A stretch of DNA of 64,000 nt from Dipteris shenzhenensis (taxonomy: Eukaryota > Polypodiophyta > Polypodiopsida > Gleicheniales). Shown here in pieces: positions 10,547 to 20,180 of the stretch (position 1 is the first letter of the stretch; each line of letters begins with the position of its first letter). The notes under the pieces are model-generated. The model made no database searches. It was not told the DNA's origin and was given only the letters and a program-made list of their open reading frames with translations. The DNA is taken from the NCBI GenBank assembly GCA_047967505.1, contig CM106541.1; one strand, given 5' to 3'. Made by a program: the position numbers and the translations under genes.

Positions 10547-12152
10547 CTTTCTCTCCCTCCTTCCTTTTCTCTCTTAATCTCCTGCTCTCTCTCTCACACT
10601 CTCTCTTTGTCTCCTCTCTCTCTCTAGCTCTCGCTTTCTCTCCATCTCTGTTCAAATATAGAACACAAATTTCAATAAGAAATGAATTGAAATAGAACTC
10701 AAAAAGTCTAACAAGAAACTAATTGAAAAAGAATTGTAAGTAAAGAAAAAGAATTACAAGAAGAATTGTAGAATTGCAAGTAAAGAAAAAGAATTGCAAG
10801 TACCTAGAAAAAGTTAAAAAAGTAAGGCTCCGCTTATCCTTGCTCTTCTACTCTTGGTTGCTTCAATGAAATGAGGAGAGAATGAGAATGAATGAATGGA
10901 AAGAAGAGTATATATAAGAAAAACTAGCCCACTCCTCCCACTCATGAATAAATTTGAATTTTAAAAAAAGAGAGGGAAATTTGAATTCATTCTTCTAGAT
11001 AAATTTGAATTCAAATTTGTGTTCAACATTCTTCTTGGTACGATTTGTGTTCGACATTCTTCTCGTATGTCCGTCTTCATTTTTCTCGTACGTCGCTTCT
11101 TATTTGTCGCTCTTGCTTGTGGTAGGCTCTTGTTTATCACTCTTGCTCGTGGGTCATTCTACTCTTAGTTGTAAGAATTCGACCTCTCTCCCTCTACTCC
11201 TCTCCTCTTCTCTATGTAGTGGGCTCTCTCTCTCTCTCTCTAATGGAGCTCCCTCTCTAGTTGCATATCTCTCTCTCTCTAGTCGCATACCTTCCCCTCT
11301 CCCTCAAGTCTTCTCCTCTCTCCTCTCTCTCTAGTCGCGTACCTTCCCCTCTCCCTAAAGTCTTCTCATCTCTCCTCTCTCTCTAGTAGTGTACCTTCCC
11401 TCTCCATCACGTCTTCTCACCCCTCTCTCTCTAGTCGTGTACCTTCCCTCTCCATCACGTCTTCTCACCTCTCTTTTCTCTCTATTCACATGTCTTCCAC
11501 TCTAACTCACGTCTCCACTCCCTTCCCTCTTCTCTCACCTGGGGGCCGCGGCCCCCAGGAGTCCTCTCTCTCTCTCTTTTCCTTCTCTCTCTCCTTCCCT
11601 CCCCTTCCCTCCTTGCTCTCACTCCTCTCCCTCCCTTACTCCTCTCTCTCCTCTCATCCCTGGGGGCCGCGGCTGCCAGGGCTTCTATCTCTCTCTCCTC
11701 TCCTCCCCTCACTTTCTCTCTCTCTCTCTCTCCTCCCCTCATTCCTCTCCCTTCTCTCACATTCTATCTATCTCTCCTCTCCTCCCCTTCTCCTACCCTC
11801 CCCTCACTTTCTCTCTCTCTCTCTCCTCCCCTCATTCCTCTCACTTCTCTCATCTACCCTCCCCTCACTTTCTCTCTGTCTCTCCTCCCCTCATTCCTCT
11901 CACTTCTCTCACCTGTGGAGGTTGCAACCACCAAGGCTCCTCCTTCTCTCTCCTCTCACCCTTGGGGCCGCGGCCGCCAGAGCTCCTCCTTCTCTCTCCT
12001 CTGGCTCCTCACTCCCCTCTCTTCCCTCACTTTCTCTCTCTACTCTCCCTCTCATCACTTCTCTTTCTCTCTCCCTCCTCTCCCTCCCCTCATTCTCTCT
12101 CTCTCCTCTCCCTTTCCTCACTCCTCTCACCCTGGGGGCTGCAGCTGCCAGG

Positions 12153-12187
<35 letters not shown>

Positions 12188-12270
12188 CTCTCTATCCTCT
12201 CTCTTCCCTCACTCCCCTCCCTCCACTCACTTTCTCTCTCTATCCTCTCCTCCCTCCACTCATTCCTCTC
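9303..12270 (+). repeat. (CT)n array with GC-dyad headers, right block
   Basis: Continuation of the C/T array. At least ten headers with the form GGC-x-GCC-A-CGG-CTGCC occur, near 9317, 9477, 9722, 9975, 10388, 11538, 11663, 11911, 11964 and 12128. Each is followed by CT-rich sequence of roughly 50-400 bp. A ~90 bp AT-rich spacer is duplicated at 10268-10375 and 10652-10740 (CTCAAATTTCCATAAGAAAC and ACACAAATTTCAATAAGAAA). From 10740 to 11160 the DNA is ordinary AT-rich sequence. The ORFs here, including one of 278 codons, are repeat translations and not genes. The array runs directly into the coding start of the ParB/methylase gene at ~12281. Confidence 0.88.
11538..11559. repeat. perfect 22-bp GC palindrome heading a CT block
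   Basis: Each half-site reads CCTGGGGGCCG on its own strand, and the two halves meet at a CCGCGG (SacII) core. It is the best-preserved of the headers. Neighbours at 11663, 11964 and 12128 retain the GGGGGC(C/T)GC(G/A)GC core with mismatches. Confidence 0.9.
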
Positions 12271-12280
12271 ACCCGATGAT

Positions 12281-15011
12281 AGTTTGTATATTGCTTGGGT
12301 TTTTTACAAGAAAGACACAAATGTGAAGAAGGTTGAGAAAGTTGTAAGTGGATTTGCAGAAGAAAGCATACCTTGGTACTTTGACATATATAGTATTGAG
12401 GGGGCATAGTTGACACGAGTTCACTTATTTGTTTTGTTACCTAATAAAAGTGCATACACTTGTGTTGGATCAGTACATCAAATCACTGAAGATGTGGTTG
12501 GAAAAGAGGGAGATATTGGATTGTTGATCATTATAAATCAAAATAAGAAGTTTCTCTTGGATCCCAGTGATTATGAAGCATCTTGTATGAAGTCTGATGT
12601 AGATGACAACATGCACTCAAGAGGCTGGATAAGTGTTGAATCGATTGATGGAAACGAAATTGACATAGTGACAACAATAATTGAATCATATCACAAAGTT
12701 TCAACAACATTAAAGAAGCGTAAGAGTGGGGAAGATAGTGGGGAAGGAACAAAGAAAGGAAAATCGACTATGGTTCAAGCACTAGGTGGTAGCAGAGAAG
12801 GGGCAAAGAAAGGAAAGCTAACTATAGTTGATGTACCACAAGAAGGAACACCTCCAGAGGGTATGCTAGTAGTTGTGGAAAGAAGCAGTGGTACTGAATT
12901 GGAGCCGTGGAAAGGTCATAGGAAAAAAAGGGCAAAAGAAATCATCAGGCTTGGTGGAATATGAAAAATACTACCCATTCGGGTTGCATGCAACATTTTC
13001 GATTCCAGCTGCAAGATGTCAAAAAGCTCCTCCAAGCTATTTATATAGAGGGTTGAACAAAGAGCATGTGGAGAAGCTTGCTGCAGACTTCGGTTATAAC
13101 TCTAGGCCTCCTGCTGCTGTAGCGGATTTAATGCCTTTCAATCCTGAAACAAAGCAGCCCTTGGAAAGGGTAGATAAAAAGTATTTAACCAAGTGCCACT
13201 ACTGGATACTATCTGGACAACATTCAATATATGCTGCTAAAATATTCACATCTAATGATGATAACAGCACGGCCCAAAGAAAGAACTACTACCGCACCCG
13301 CCATGTGAGGATTGTAGTGAATTGTCCCGCATGCTTTTGTGTGGAGATATCAAAGATGGCAAACCTAGAGTCTCAAAATATCTTGAGACAAATTCCATAC
13401 ATTGATATACTTAAGCAGGTGAGGGGACAATGGATTCTCTTTAACAGACCCAAGAAAGCACAACAAGGGCTTGCAAAAGGACATCCAGATCGTGAGAATT
13501 GGGATGTAAGTACAGATTTTAATTATGAATCATTTTTTACAAGTCGGTTTTCTTAATTATTGCATTCTAATGGATTCATACATTTTGCAGGCTTTCATTG
13601 ACACTGGCAAGGTAACATTGGGCAATAACTTTGCCATGAAGGATGTACATATGATAATCACAAGCGATGCCATTTATGATTGTTGGATCTCCATCCTTGA
13701 GGATTACATTGCAGGCAAATATTCACAAGATGGAAAATGCCATAGGCAACCCACAGTCTCAATGTTTAGATGCTTGTGTGGATTGAGTGATGATCAAATT
13801 TGTCAAATTCAAAATGACATTAAGGAAGGTAGAGGAGTCATAGCTAAAACAAAGATTGATGCCATGATTCTTGATATTAAAGGATGAGCTATGCAGATCA
13901 AGAGAGATGCTGTACTACAAGAAGAACTTTATATGTTTATATCAGCAGAATGGCCTTCTTTAATGTTAAAAAATTGGGATGAGTGCAGATTACATTTTAA
14001 AATTACTCCAGAATTGTATCATCGAATTTGTGGTTGCTCTGACTCATGGTTAAAAGTGAAGCTTCAACAAGGCAAGGAAACTCCACCATTGCCTGATGCT
14101 GCAAAGGGGTATCTGAGGTGGATTATGGGACAAAGTGAAGGTGCAAGTCATGGACCGAATTCCACCCAGCCTTGGAGGTTCTACACAGTCAGTTCAAACA
14201 TGGAGGGAATGGAATTTATACATAATGTATACCAAGAGCCAATGGCAATAGGGGTTGCCTTTTTGGATGTAATGTATGGACCAAGCAGAAGTAGAAATTG
14301 GAATGAGGATCGCTTTGAGTGTTTGTTGAAAAGCTTGATGACAATCGCTTCTCCCCCATTGCAATTCCTTCTTGTGGTGTTCTTGACCATGGATCATGTA
14401 TCTTGAAGAATGCATTAAATAAGACATGCGGACAATATAAAATACACTTCGGTTGCCTTAATTTTGAAACTGCAGATATATTTGTCACTGGAACTATGGA
14501 TGGCTTAATTGCCTATGTACTGGTATTCAACGATATTGAGCGCTATACCAATGCACAATGTAAGCCATCAATATATGTTGCAGATGAAAAATATGAAAAA
14601 TCAAGTGGTGTAGAAGAATCAGGTGATGAGGATCATGATGAGGAGGATGATGATGATGAATTTGACATTGAATTGTCCTTGAAAAGAAAACGTTCAAGTA
14701 TCATGAAAGACATGATCATGGGTTTCTGTCGAGAAGATGAGTATGTATTGGACTTGTTCTCTGAGGGGCTTGCTGCAATAGAGTCTCTTTCTTGTAAGAG
14801 GCATGTTGTTTCAGTTGTTGAGACTTATGAGGATTTGGCAAAGGTTGAAAGTATATGTTGCACGTATGCTTACAATAATCATGAAATTCGACAATGGGCT
14901 GGCTTGCAAGAACCAATATTGGCAATAGAGGGAGTACCAAAAGAAGATGATACAATTGAAGGTGGAGGGGATAAAGAAATTGATACCATACCAGGACAAA
15001 AAGAGCTTTAA
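12281..15011 (+). pseudogene. ParB-like plus DNA-methylase-like fusion gene, broken
   Basis: Coding character begins right after the CT array (SLYIAWVFYKKDTNVKKV), with no ATG, so the 5' end looks lost. Breaks are a TAG at 12407, a frame change near 12950 and a TGA at 13885, plus a frame change near 14320. A GT-AG intron lies at 13506-13590. The ParB-like core is YWILSGQHSIYAAKI (~13198-13243). Downstream, FLDVMYGPS (~14263) sits where N6/N4 methylases carry DPPYG. VLDLFSEGLAAIESL (~14747) is a good SAM-binding motif I, giving the motif IV then motif I order of beta-class methylases. The proline pair of DPPY is replaced by VM, so catalysis is doubtful. An acidic run (DEDHDEEDDDDEFD) precedes motif I. 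ParB-methylase fusions are familiar from phages and bacterial mobile elements. Finding one among plant repeats suggests a mobile origin, which is inference. Confidence 0.55.
13506..13590 (+). other. 85-bp GT-AG intron in the ParB/methylase gene
   Basis: Donor GGGAT|GTAAGT and acceptor CATTTTGCAG|GCTTTC join codons for ENWD and AFIDTGK in frame. Without splicing the frame ends at 13556. Its size matches the 84-91 bp introns of the Ulp1-like units on the other strand. Confidence 0.7.
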
Positions 15012-15796
15012 GCCTTTAATAAAGAGCAGCGTGAGCATTTACAAAAACACGCTTCAAAGTTTTGGGAAACAGAATAGGAAGCAACAGTTCCTTGAAATTG
15101 TCATTTTATATGGTGTTCGTGTTTTCCATATGTTATCTTGCTATATTCTCCATATGATTATTAATTTTGTTCCAAAGATCTTTTAATATTTCTTGGAATT
15201 TTATTCTATCTCATTGCCATAATTCAAACATTCATATGTATTCTTCAATATGTTTAATTTTCTATATTTCATGAAAAGATGTGTTTGCATGTTGTAATTC
15301 CTTCAGAGTGTGATACACATCCAAATTTATTTATGAGTTCATAAATGTTAAAAAGTGTGTTGTCTTGATTGTGATGAATGAATTAGTGTAAATTGTTGTT
15401 TCTATCCTTACTCACTTCATATGAATACTCAAATATGTTTTGGTCGCTTGGCCAAATCTTTTCTTAGTGGGAACACTCAGGCAATGCTAGATAATGTTGG
15501 ACTCCACTCTATCTATTATGCAAAGGTTTTTGGCATTGTAAGGATATGTAGTTTTGGGGATTAAAATAACTTGAAAGGTATAGATTCAACAACTTTAGGA
15601 GGTATACTAAGCATATGAACATGAATGCTTTCTTTTTTTTAGTATTCCAATTTTGTTTTGAAAAAGAAAAACATGAATGCTTTCACACAAACAAATTGCA
15701 TTGAGAGCACGCAACCTAAAGTTTGACAATTTGGTTTTCCATCTCAATCTTCAGTTTGTTTCTACTTATGAATTTCATTTCCTTGTTTATCAACAG
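15012..15796 (+). other. gap between methylase and FCP1-like segments
   Basis: AT-rich and T-rich sequence without a supportable ORF. It ends in a polypyrimidine-like acceptor (TTGTTTATCAACAG). It may be a large intron joining the methylase segment to the FCP1-like segment, or an intergenic 3' region. I cannot decide between these. Confidence 0.35.
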
Positions 15797-17063
15797 ATAT
15801 TGGCCATCTCAATTTCACATCACTAGAAGCATTGCCTGTACATGTGACACCTGATCCAATGATTCATTATGTGCCTAATTTGAACACATTAGCATGCAAG
15901 TTCCAAGCTCAACATGATTGATTGAAAATGTTGAGGATGCAATGTCTGCAATTAATGTTCCATTGACAAATGTGAATGCAAGCTTAGAAGGTAAAGGAGA
16001 AGATGCAATGTCATTGTATGAAGCCAAGGTGCAAGAAAAAATCTTAGAAGGTAAAGGAGAAGACATAATGTCACCCTCAGAAATAATGTCAAAAGAGGTG
16101 ATAACAAAAATAAGACTAGCAATGATAATAGATTTGAAAGGGTTATTGCTCGAGCGTTGTTTTTCAAAGTCAAATAAACATATGAGCTTGCACAATGGGA
16201 AGCATTGGCTTGTTCTCCATCCTGGGTGTTTAGAGTTTCTACAATGGTTGCTCGATCACTACCATGTTGGCATTTGGTCCACTGGAGGAGAAAAGGGCAT
16301 GGTGCAACACATGCTAGACACTTTGGAGCATCATGTTAACAGAAAGTTACATTTCTTCATGGTTTGGGGTGCGATGGCATGCCACAAGCATACAAAGAGT
16401 AGAATCATTTAACCAGATAGGATGAATGTGGAAGCAGAGTTTAAACCATTAATGAGAGTGTGGTGTTGTTTTAAAGAGGAATGCAAACCAACAAGAACAG
16501 TGTTCATTGATGTTTCACCTTACACGGGTTGTGTTAATCCAGCAGAAAATTGCATTTCCCCTACAAAATTTGATATAGATTGTGGTGATTCTATTTTGCT
16601 TCATGAGTTATTACCGTACCTACAGATGCTAGATGATGTAGTAGATGTGCGTAGTGCCATCTCTTCTAATAGATTTGGTCAAGCTCCGATTGTCGAAGGG
16701 CATGATATGTTCTATTATTTTCAACCAGTGATCCTTGAATTCAAAGAAAAAAACAAAGAAGTTCTCAAAAGGATGAATGTCGAATCTCATATGTCTACTC
16801 GTACTTCAAAAAAAGACACAGAGAAAAGTATTACTTCATCTATAACCAAAACTAGAGTGAGAGGGACTTGTCCTACTACAAGAAGTATGGTGCATGCTCA
16901 ACATGTTACATTGAATGAAGAGGAAGAATGCATGCTAGGAAAATTTTCCAAAATGGGGCCATTGAAAGATAGTGAGGCAAAACGCTTTGCTATGGTTCTT
17001 GGATGCAAGGAAAGGGGAATCACTGCTGATGCTGCAAGGGCATTCTTAGCCAACTTGATTTGA
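15797..17063 (+). pseudogene. FCP1/NIF (HAD) CTD-phosphatase-like gene, active site altered
   Basis: After two copies of LEGKGED-x-MS, the frame 15918-17063 encodes a full NIF/FCP1-type domain interrupted by one TAA at 16410. Strands and motifs in order are MIIDLKGLLLER (catalytic loop), HWLVLHPGCLEFLQWL, YHVGIWSTGGEKGM, FFMVWGAMACHKH, FIDVSPYTGCVNP and LLPYLQMLDDVVDVRSAI. These match the family order DxDGTLL, RPG, GIWSS, FVW-x-x-x-C, DDSP and pyL..L. The second catalytic Asp of DxDG is Lys (DLKG), so phosphatase activity is unlikely. The C-terminal ~100 residues are basic (STRTSKKDTEKS) and end in a helical segment. In plants such phosphatases act on RNA polymerase II CTD. Here it lies between a methylase-like and a SET segment on the same strand. 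Confidence 0.6.
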
Positions 17064-17334
17064 TTTTATTGCATAGACAACCCTTAGGGAATGTGAGTGA
17101 TCTTGTTAATTAAAGTTGCAAACACAAATTCTCAACTAAAACATTTGTACCTACATTCTGATTTATATTTGGACACTAAAAGGTTAGATTCGATTTGCAA
17201 AACATTATGTTTTAATTTGTTTTGTGAAAGAATTAATAGACATTGAGTTAGTACGTTGTCCAAAAAATGCTATGTGCTTTGTGATGTGAGTTTGTATTCC
17301 TCCACTAAAAGAATGATTCTTTGATTTTAAACAT

Positions 17335-17895
17335 ATGATAGGTGTTGCAGACTGTCCTGAAAAGTTAAAGAGCTATCTTATTACAAATTTTGATCCTGCA
17401 TCCAATGGCTTATGGAAACATAAATTGTCCATACCCATTGAGCACGTGTTTAAAATGAATGGCATCCATTATGAAGTAAAGAAATCAACAATACCTAGGG
17501 CAAGATATGGTCTTTTTGTACATACGAGCATCAAGAAAAAACAAGATTTGATGGTGTATAATGGTCCAAAGTATGATTATGATACTTGGAGATCTCTCCT
17601 CAAGTTTTTCCCAAGGATGAAGACTTATGGAATGTTTGAAGATCCATTCATTGAGCCATTGACAGATGTGAAATGTTTTGTGGGAGATGTATTGTATGGA
17701 AACATTGCTGGATATATAAATAGCTCAATGTATTATAAAGAAAGAACAAATGTTATATTTGTATACATCCCTAAACTACCACCTTGGGCTCAAAAGTCAC
17801 AACTTGGAAATTTGAGTGCCCATGGCTACATTACTGTGCAAACCATAAAGGATATCTCCTTCAGAGATGAGCTACTTTGTGAGTATGAATACTAG
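17335..17895 (+). CDS. SET-domain protein (single open exon)
   Basis: 186 codons, all open. SET-domain motifs in order are RARYGLFVHTSIKKKQDLMV (the GxG/GLFA strand and the I-x-K-G-x region), YNGPKYDYDTW, GNIAGYINSSM (the place of the N-H-x-x-N SAM/pseudoknot motif), TNVIFVYIP and ELLCEYEY (ELxYDY-like end). The canonical NHS is NSS, so methyltransferase activity is uncertain. No pre-SET or post-SET cysteines are seen. The upstream ATGATAG may be a splice acceptor (..ACATATGATAG|GTG), so the ATG could be fortuitous and this an internal exon. It shares strand and spacing with the FCP1-like segment, so it may belong to the same locus. Confidence 0.62.
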   Translation: MIGVADCPEKLKSYLITNFDPASNGLWKHKLSIPIEHVFKMNGIHYEVKKSTIPRARYGLFVHTSIKKKQDLMVYNGPKYDYDTWRSLLKFFPRMKTYGMFEDPFIEPLTDVKCFVGDVLYGNIAGYINSSMYYKERTNVIFVYIPKLPPWAQKSQLGNLSAHGYITVQTIKDISFRDELLCEYEY

Positions 17896-18670
17896 TATGG
17901 AATTGTTAATGATTATGTTAAACAATGTGGTGCAAAATTGGCTATGTGTCAGTGGTTTTGATTATATTTAGTACAAGAAAGCAATTTAAAAAAAGGTTTT
18001 TATCAAGACCATGTCTCTGAGTTTCATGAGCTCTATTGTGATGGAGAGTTTCATGAGCTCTATTGTGATGGAACGGTGTTTTTGAACACCACATTATATG
18101 ATGGATGTCAAAGCTCTACCATAATCCTATTGCATATGTTAATACTGCAATTTATCAACATAGAAACATATGCATTTGACATTAATTTGATACATCTAAT
18201 ATACCAAATAAAAATTGACAATTGTTGCAAGTTTGATTTTGTTTTTGAAGACCACATTTATATGATGAATGTCGAAGATCTATAACAATCCTATTGCATA
18301 TATCAATACTGCAATTTAATTTACTCCAATGAATCTTCCTAACGCAACATCTATAAATTGGCTTTTGTTTGTGGTTTCGATGCATACAAAACAACTAACA
18401 TCTTTCTTTCACTAGCAAATCAACAAATGTTTTGGCCATGGAGCCATGTTCACATCTATTAAGGCCTTTTGCCATAGCAATATACGGAAGATTTTTGCTT
18501 GGGTTTCTAGGAATTGGGAAAGTATTGTGCATGGTCTAGTCTCCCCCAACATAATTGAAACTTGGGTCCTCGATGGAGCTAATGTTTCAATAAAAAACAT
18601 CAAATTTTACTTTTGAAGTGACTATATTTTATTTCGTGGGAATTGGAATTTTCCCAAATTCTCTAATATA
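17896..18670. other. non-coding gap with a self-complementary 16-mer
   Basis: No gene. GGTGTTTTTGAACACC (imperfect dyad, 18075-18090) and ATTTTCCCAAATTCTCTAAT (18648-18667) both recur in the same order at 40319 and 40674. CTCTATTGTGATGGA(A/G) is directly repeated around 18030-18075. Confidence 0.5.
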
Positions 18671-19390
18671 ATGTTCATAGATGCACCAGTCATAGCCAGG
18701 ATTCCTACCACCACTTGCATACTTTGCCACAAGGATTTTGACATCGTACGGTGGTTTAGACTAGGGTGCGGCCACATTGCACATCTCCATTGCATGACCT
18801 GCCACATGGTGGCACGATCAGTGTGCCCTGTATGCTTTGCTGACATTGATGTGGCCACATATAGAGGACTAGGCATGGACGATCTGTATCTTGGTCATCG
18901 TCAGGCCATTGATCCATTTGTCCGTGTGGTCTTGACAGAGCACTATAGGGAGGAGGCACAGAGAGCTTTGTTGTAGCAGGAGGGTGCTAATATGTCAGTG
19001 GTTGCAGCGTGTGTTCTACGACACTTCTCATATGGTGATTTTATGCCAAGTGACGAAAGGCACGAGTAGAGGAGGCACGTCGTATTGAGCGAGAGGCAGA
19101 GCTTCAAATATCATTGCAGCAGTGGGTGGAGCAGCAACTTGGGCGGGGCCCCATCGTCTTCTACATGTAGAGACGATACTCGCACTGGATTTGAGGCACG
19201 AGTATTCGCAGATGCACGACTTTGGGAGCTGAGGCGTGCATACATAGAGGAGGCGAGGGAGGTAGAGATGGAAGCGGTGGCTCATGCAGCATGCCCTCCT
19301 CTTCATAAGGCTGGCCCATCTCATGCAGGAGATAAGGCTAGCCCATCTGATCCGGCTTTGCCTAAGGGCACACAGCGAATGGTTGGGTAG
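18671..19390 (+). pseudogene. RING-H2 zinc-finger gene, interrupted
   Basis: Residues 16-56 read CILCHKDFDIVRWFRLGCGH, then HLHCMTCHMV and CPVCFADI. This is the C-x2-C, C-x-H, H-x2-C, C-x2-C spacing of a RING-H2 finger, typical of E3 ubiquitin ligases that recruit an E2 enzyme. The frame is stopped by TAG at 18974 and continues in the same frame, with another stop, to 19390 (EARVFADARLWELRRAYIEE, helical and charged). The sequence GC content is higher than in neighbouring segments. It is the last coding segment of the plus-strand cluster. Confidence 0.55.
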
Positions 19391-19649
19391 CAGGTCATAT
19401 AAGAGCCACGTCAGTAAATGACTAGAGGATCATATGTGGAGTTATCGGATTCTAATTCAGGATGATTGTTTAGGCTTCACACATATCTTGTTTAGGGATG
19501 CACTTCTGCATGATGATGATGATGATGTACACATTCATTTTGGTACTTTCATGATATTGTTCTTACTTTTATGATGTATGAGCATTTTGCTACTTTCATG
19601 ATGTTCTTCTTACTTTGTTTATCTCAGTTTATAGTTTGTTCAAATCTAA

Positions 19650-19786
19650 CATAAACATTTAAAATTAGGAGTATGATTTTGAATTTCAGATATCTCAATT
19701 CACACATCTAATACATAAGGTATTTTAAAAATAATGCCATGTGAAGTAATTGTAAACATTAAGCATTGAAAAAGTGTTCAAGTATA

Positions 19787-19832
<46 letters not shown>

Positions 19833-20067
19833 CTATGAACTTTATCATTTTGAATATCATATTGAATTTCGTATATATCAATGCTTGGAATTATTACACT
19901 AAACCTAAGAGCTGTGCGAAGTTTCATCCCCACATGCGTATTTAAAATTAGGAGTATGATTTTGAATTTGAGATATCTCAATTCACACATCTAATACATA
20001 ACGTATCTTAAAAATAATGCCGTGTGAAGTAATTGTAAACATTAAGCATTGAAAAGGTGTTCAAGTA

Positions 20068-20122
<55 letters not shown>

Positions 20123-20180
20123 GTGCTATGAACTTTATCATTGTAAATATCATATTGAATTTCGTATATATCAATGCTTG
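19650..20180 (+). repeat. two direct copies of a ~284 bp unit containing (CT)n
   Basis: Copy 1 at about 19658-19890 and copy 2 at about 19942-20180 share ATTAGGAGTATGATTTTGAA, CACACATCTAATACATAA, AGCATTGAAAA and a (CT)~20 run followed by TCGTGCTATGAACTTTATCA. Between them, 19895-19940 is a fragment of the satellite that follows (CCTAAGAGCTGTGCGAAG, TTTCATCCCCA). So unit and satellite share a history. Confidence 0.85.

Noticed and set aside
11490-12326. 278-codon Ser/Leu/Pro-rich ORF in the CT array, and the Arg/Glu-rich ORFs opposite
   Set aside because: They are open only because (CT)n/(GA)n has no stop codons in some frames. There is no domain, and composition follows the repeat.
18076-18394. 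Small ORFs on both strands between SET and RING segments
   Set aside because: Short, AT-rich, no motifs and overlapping each other.
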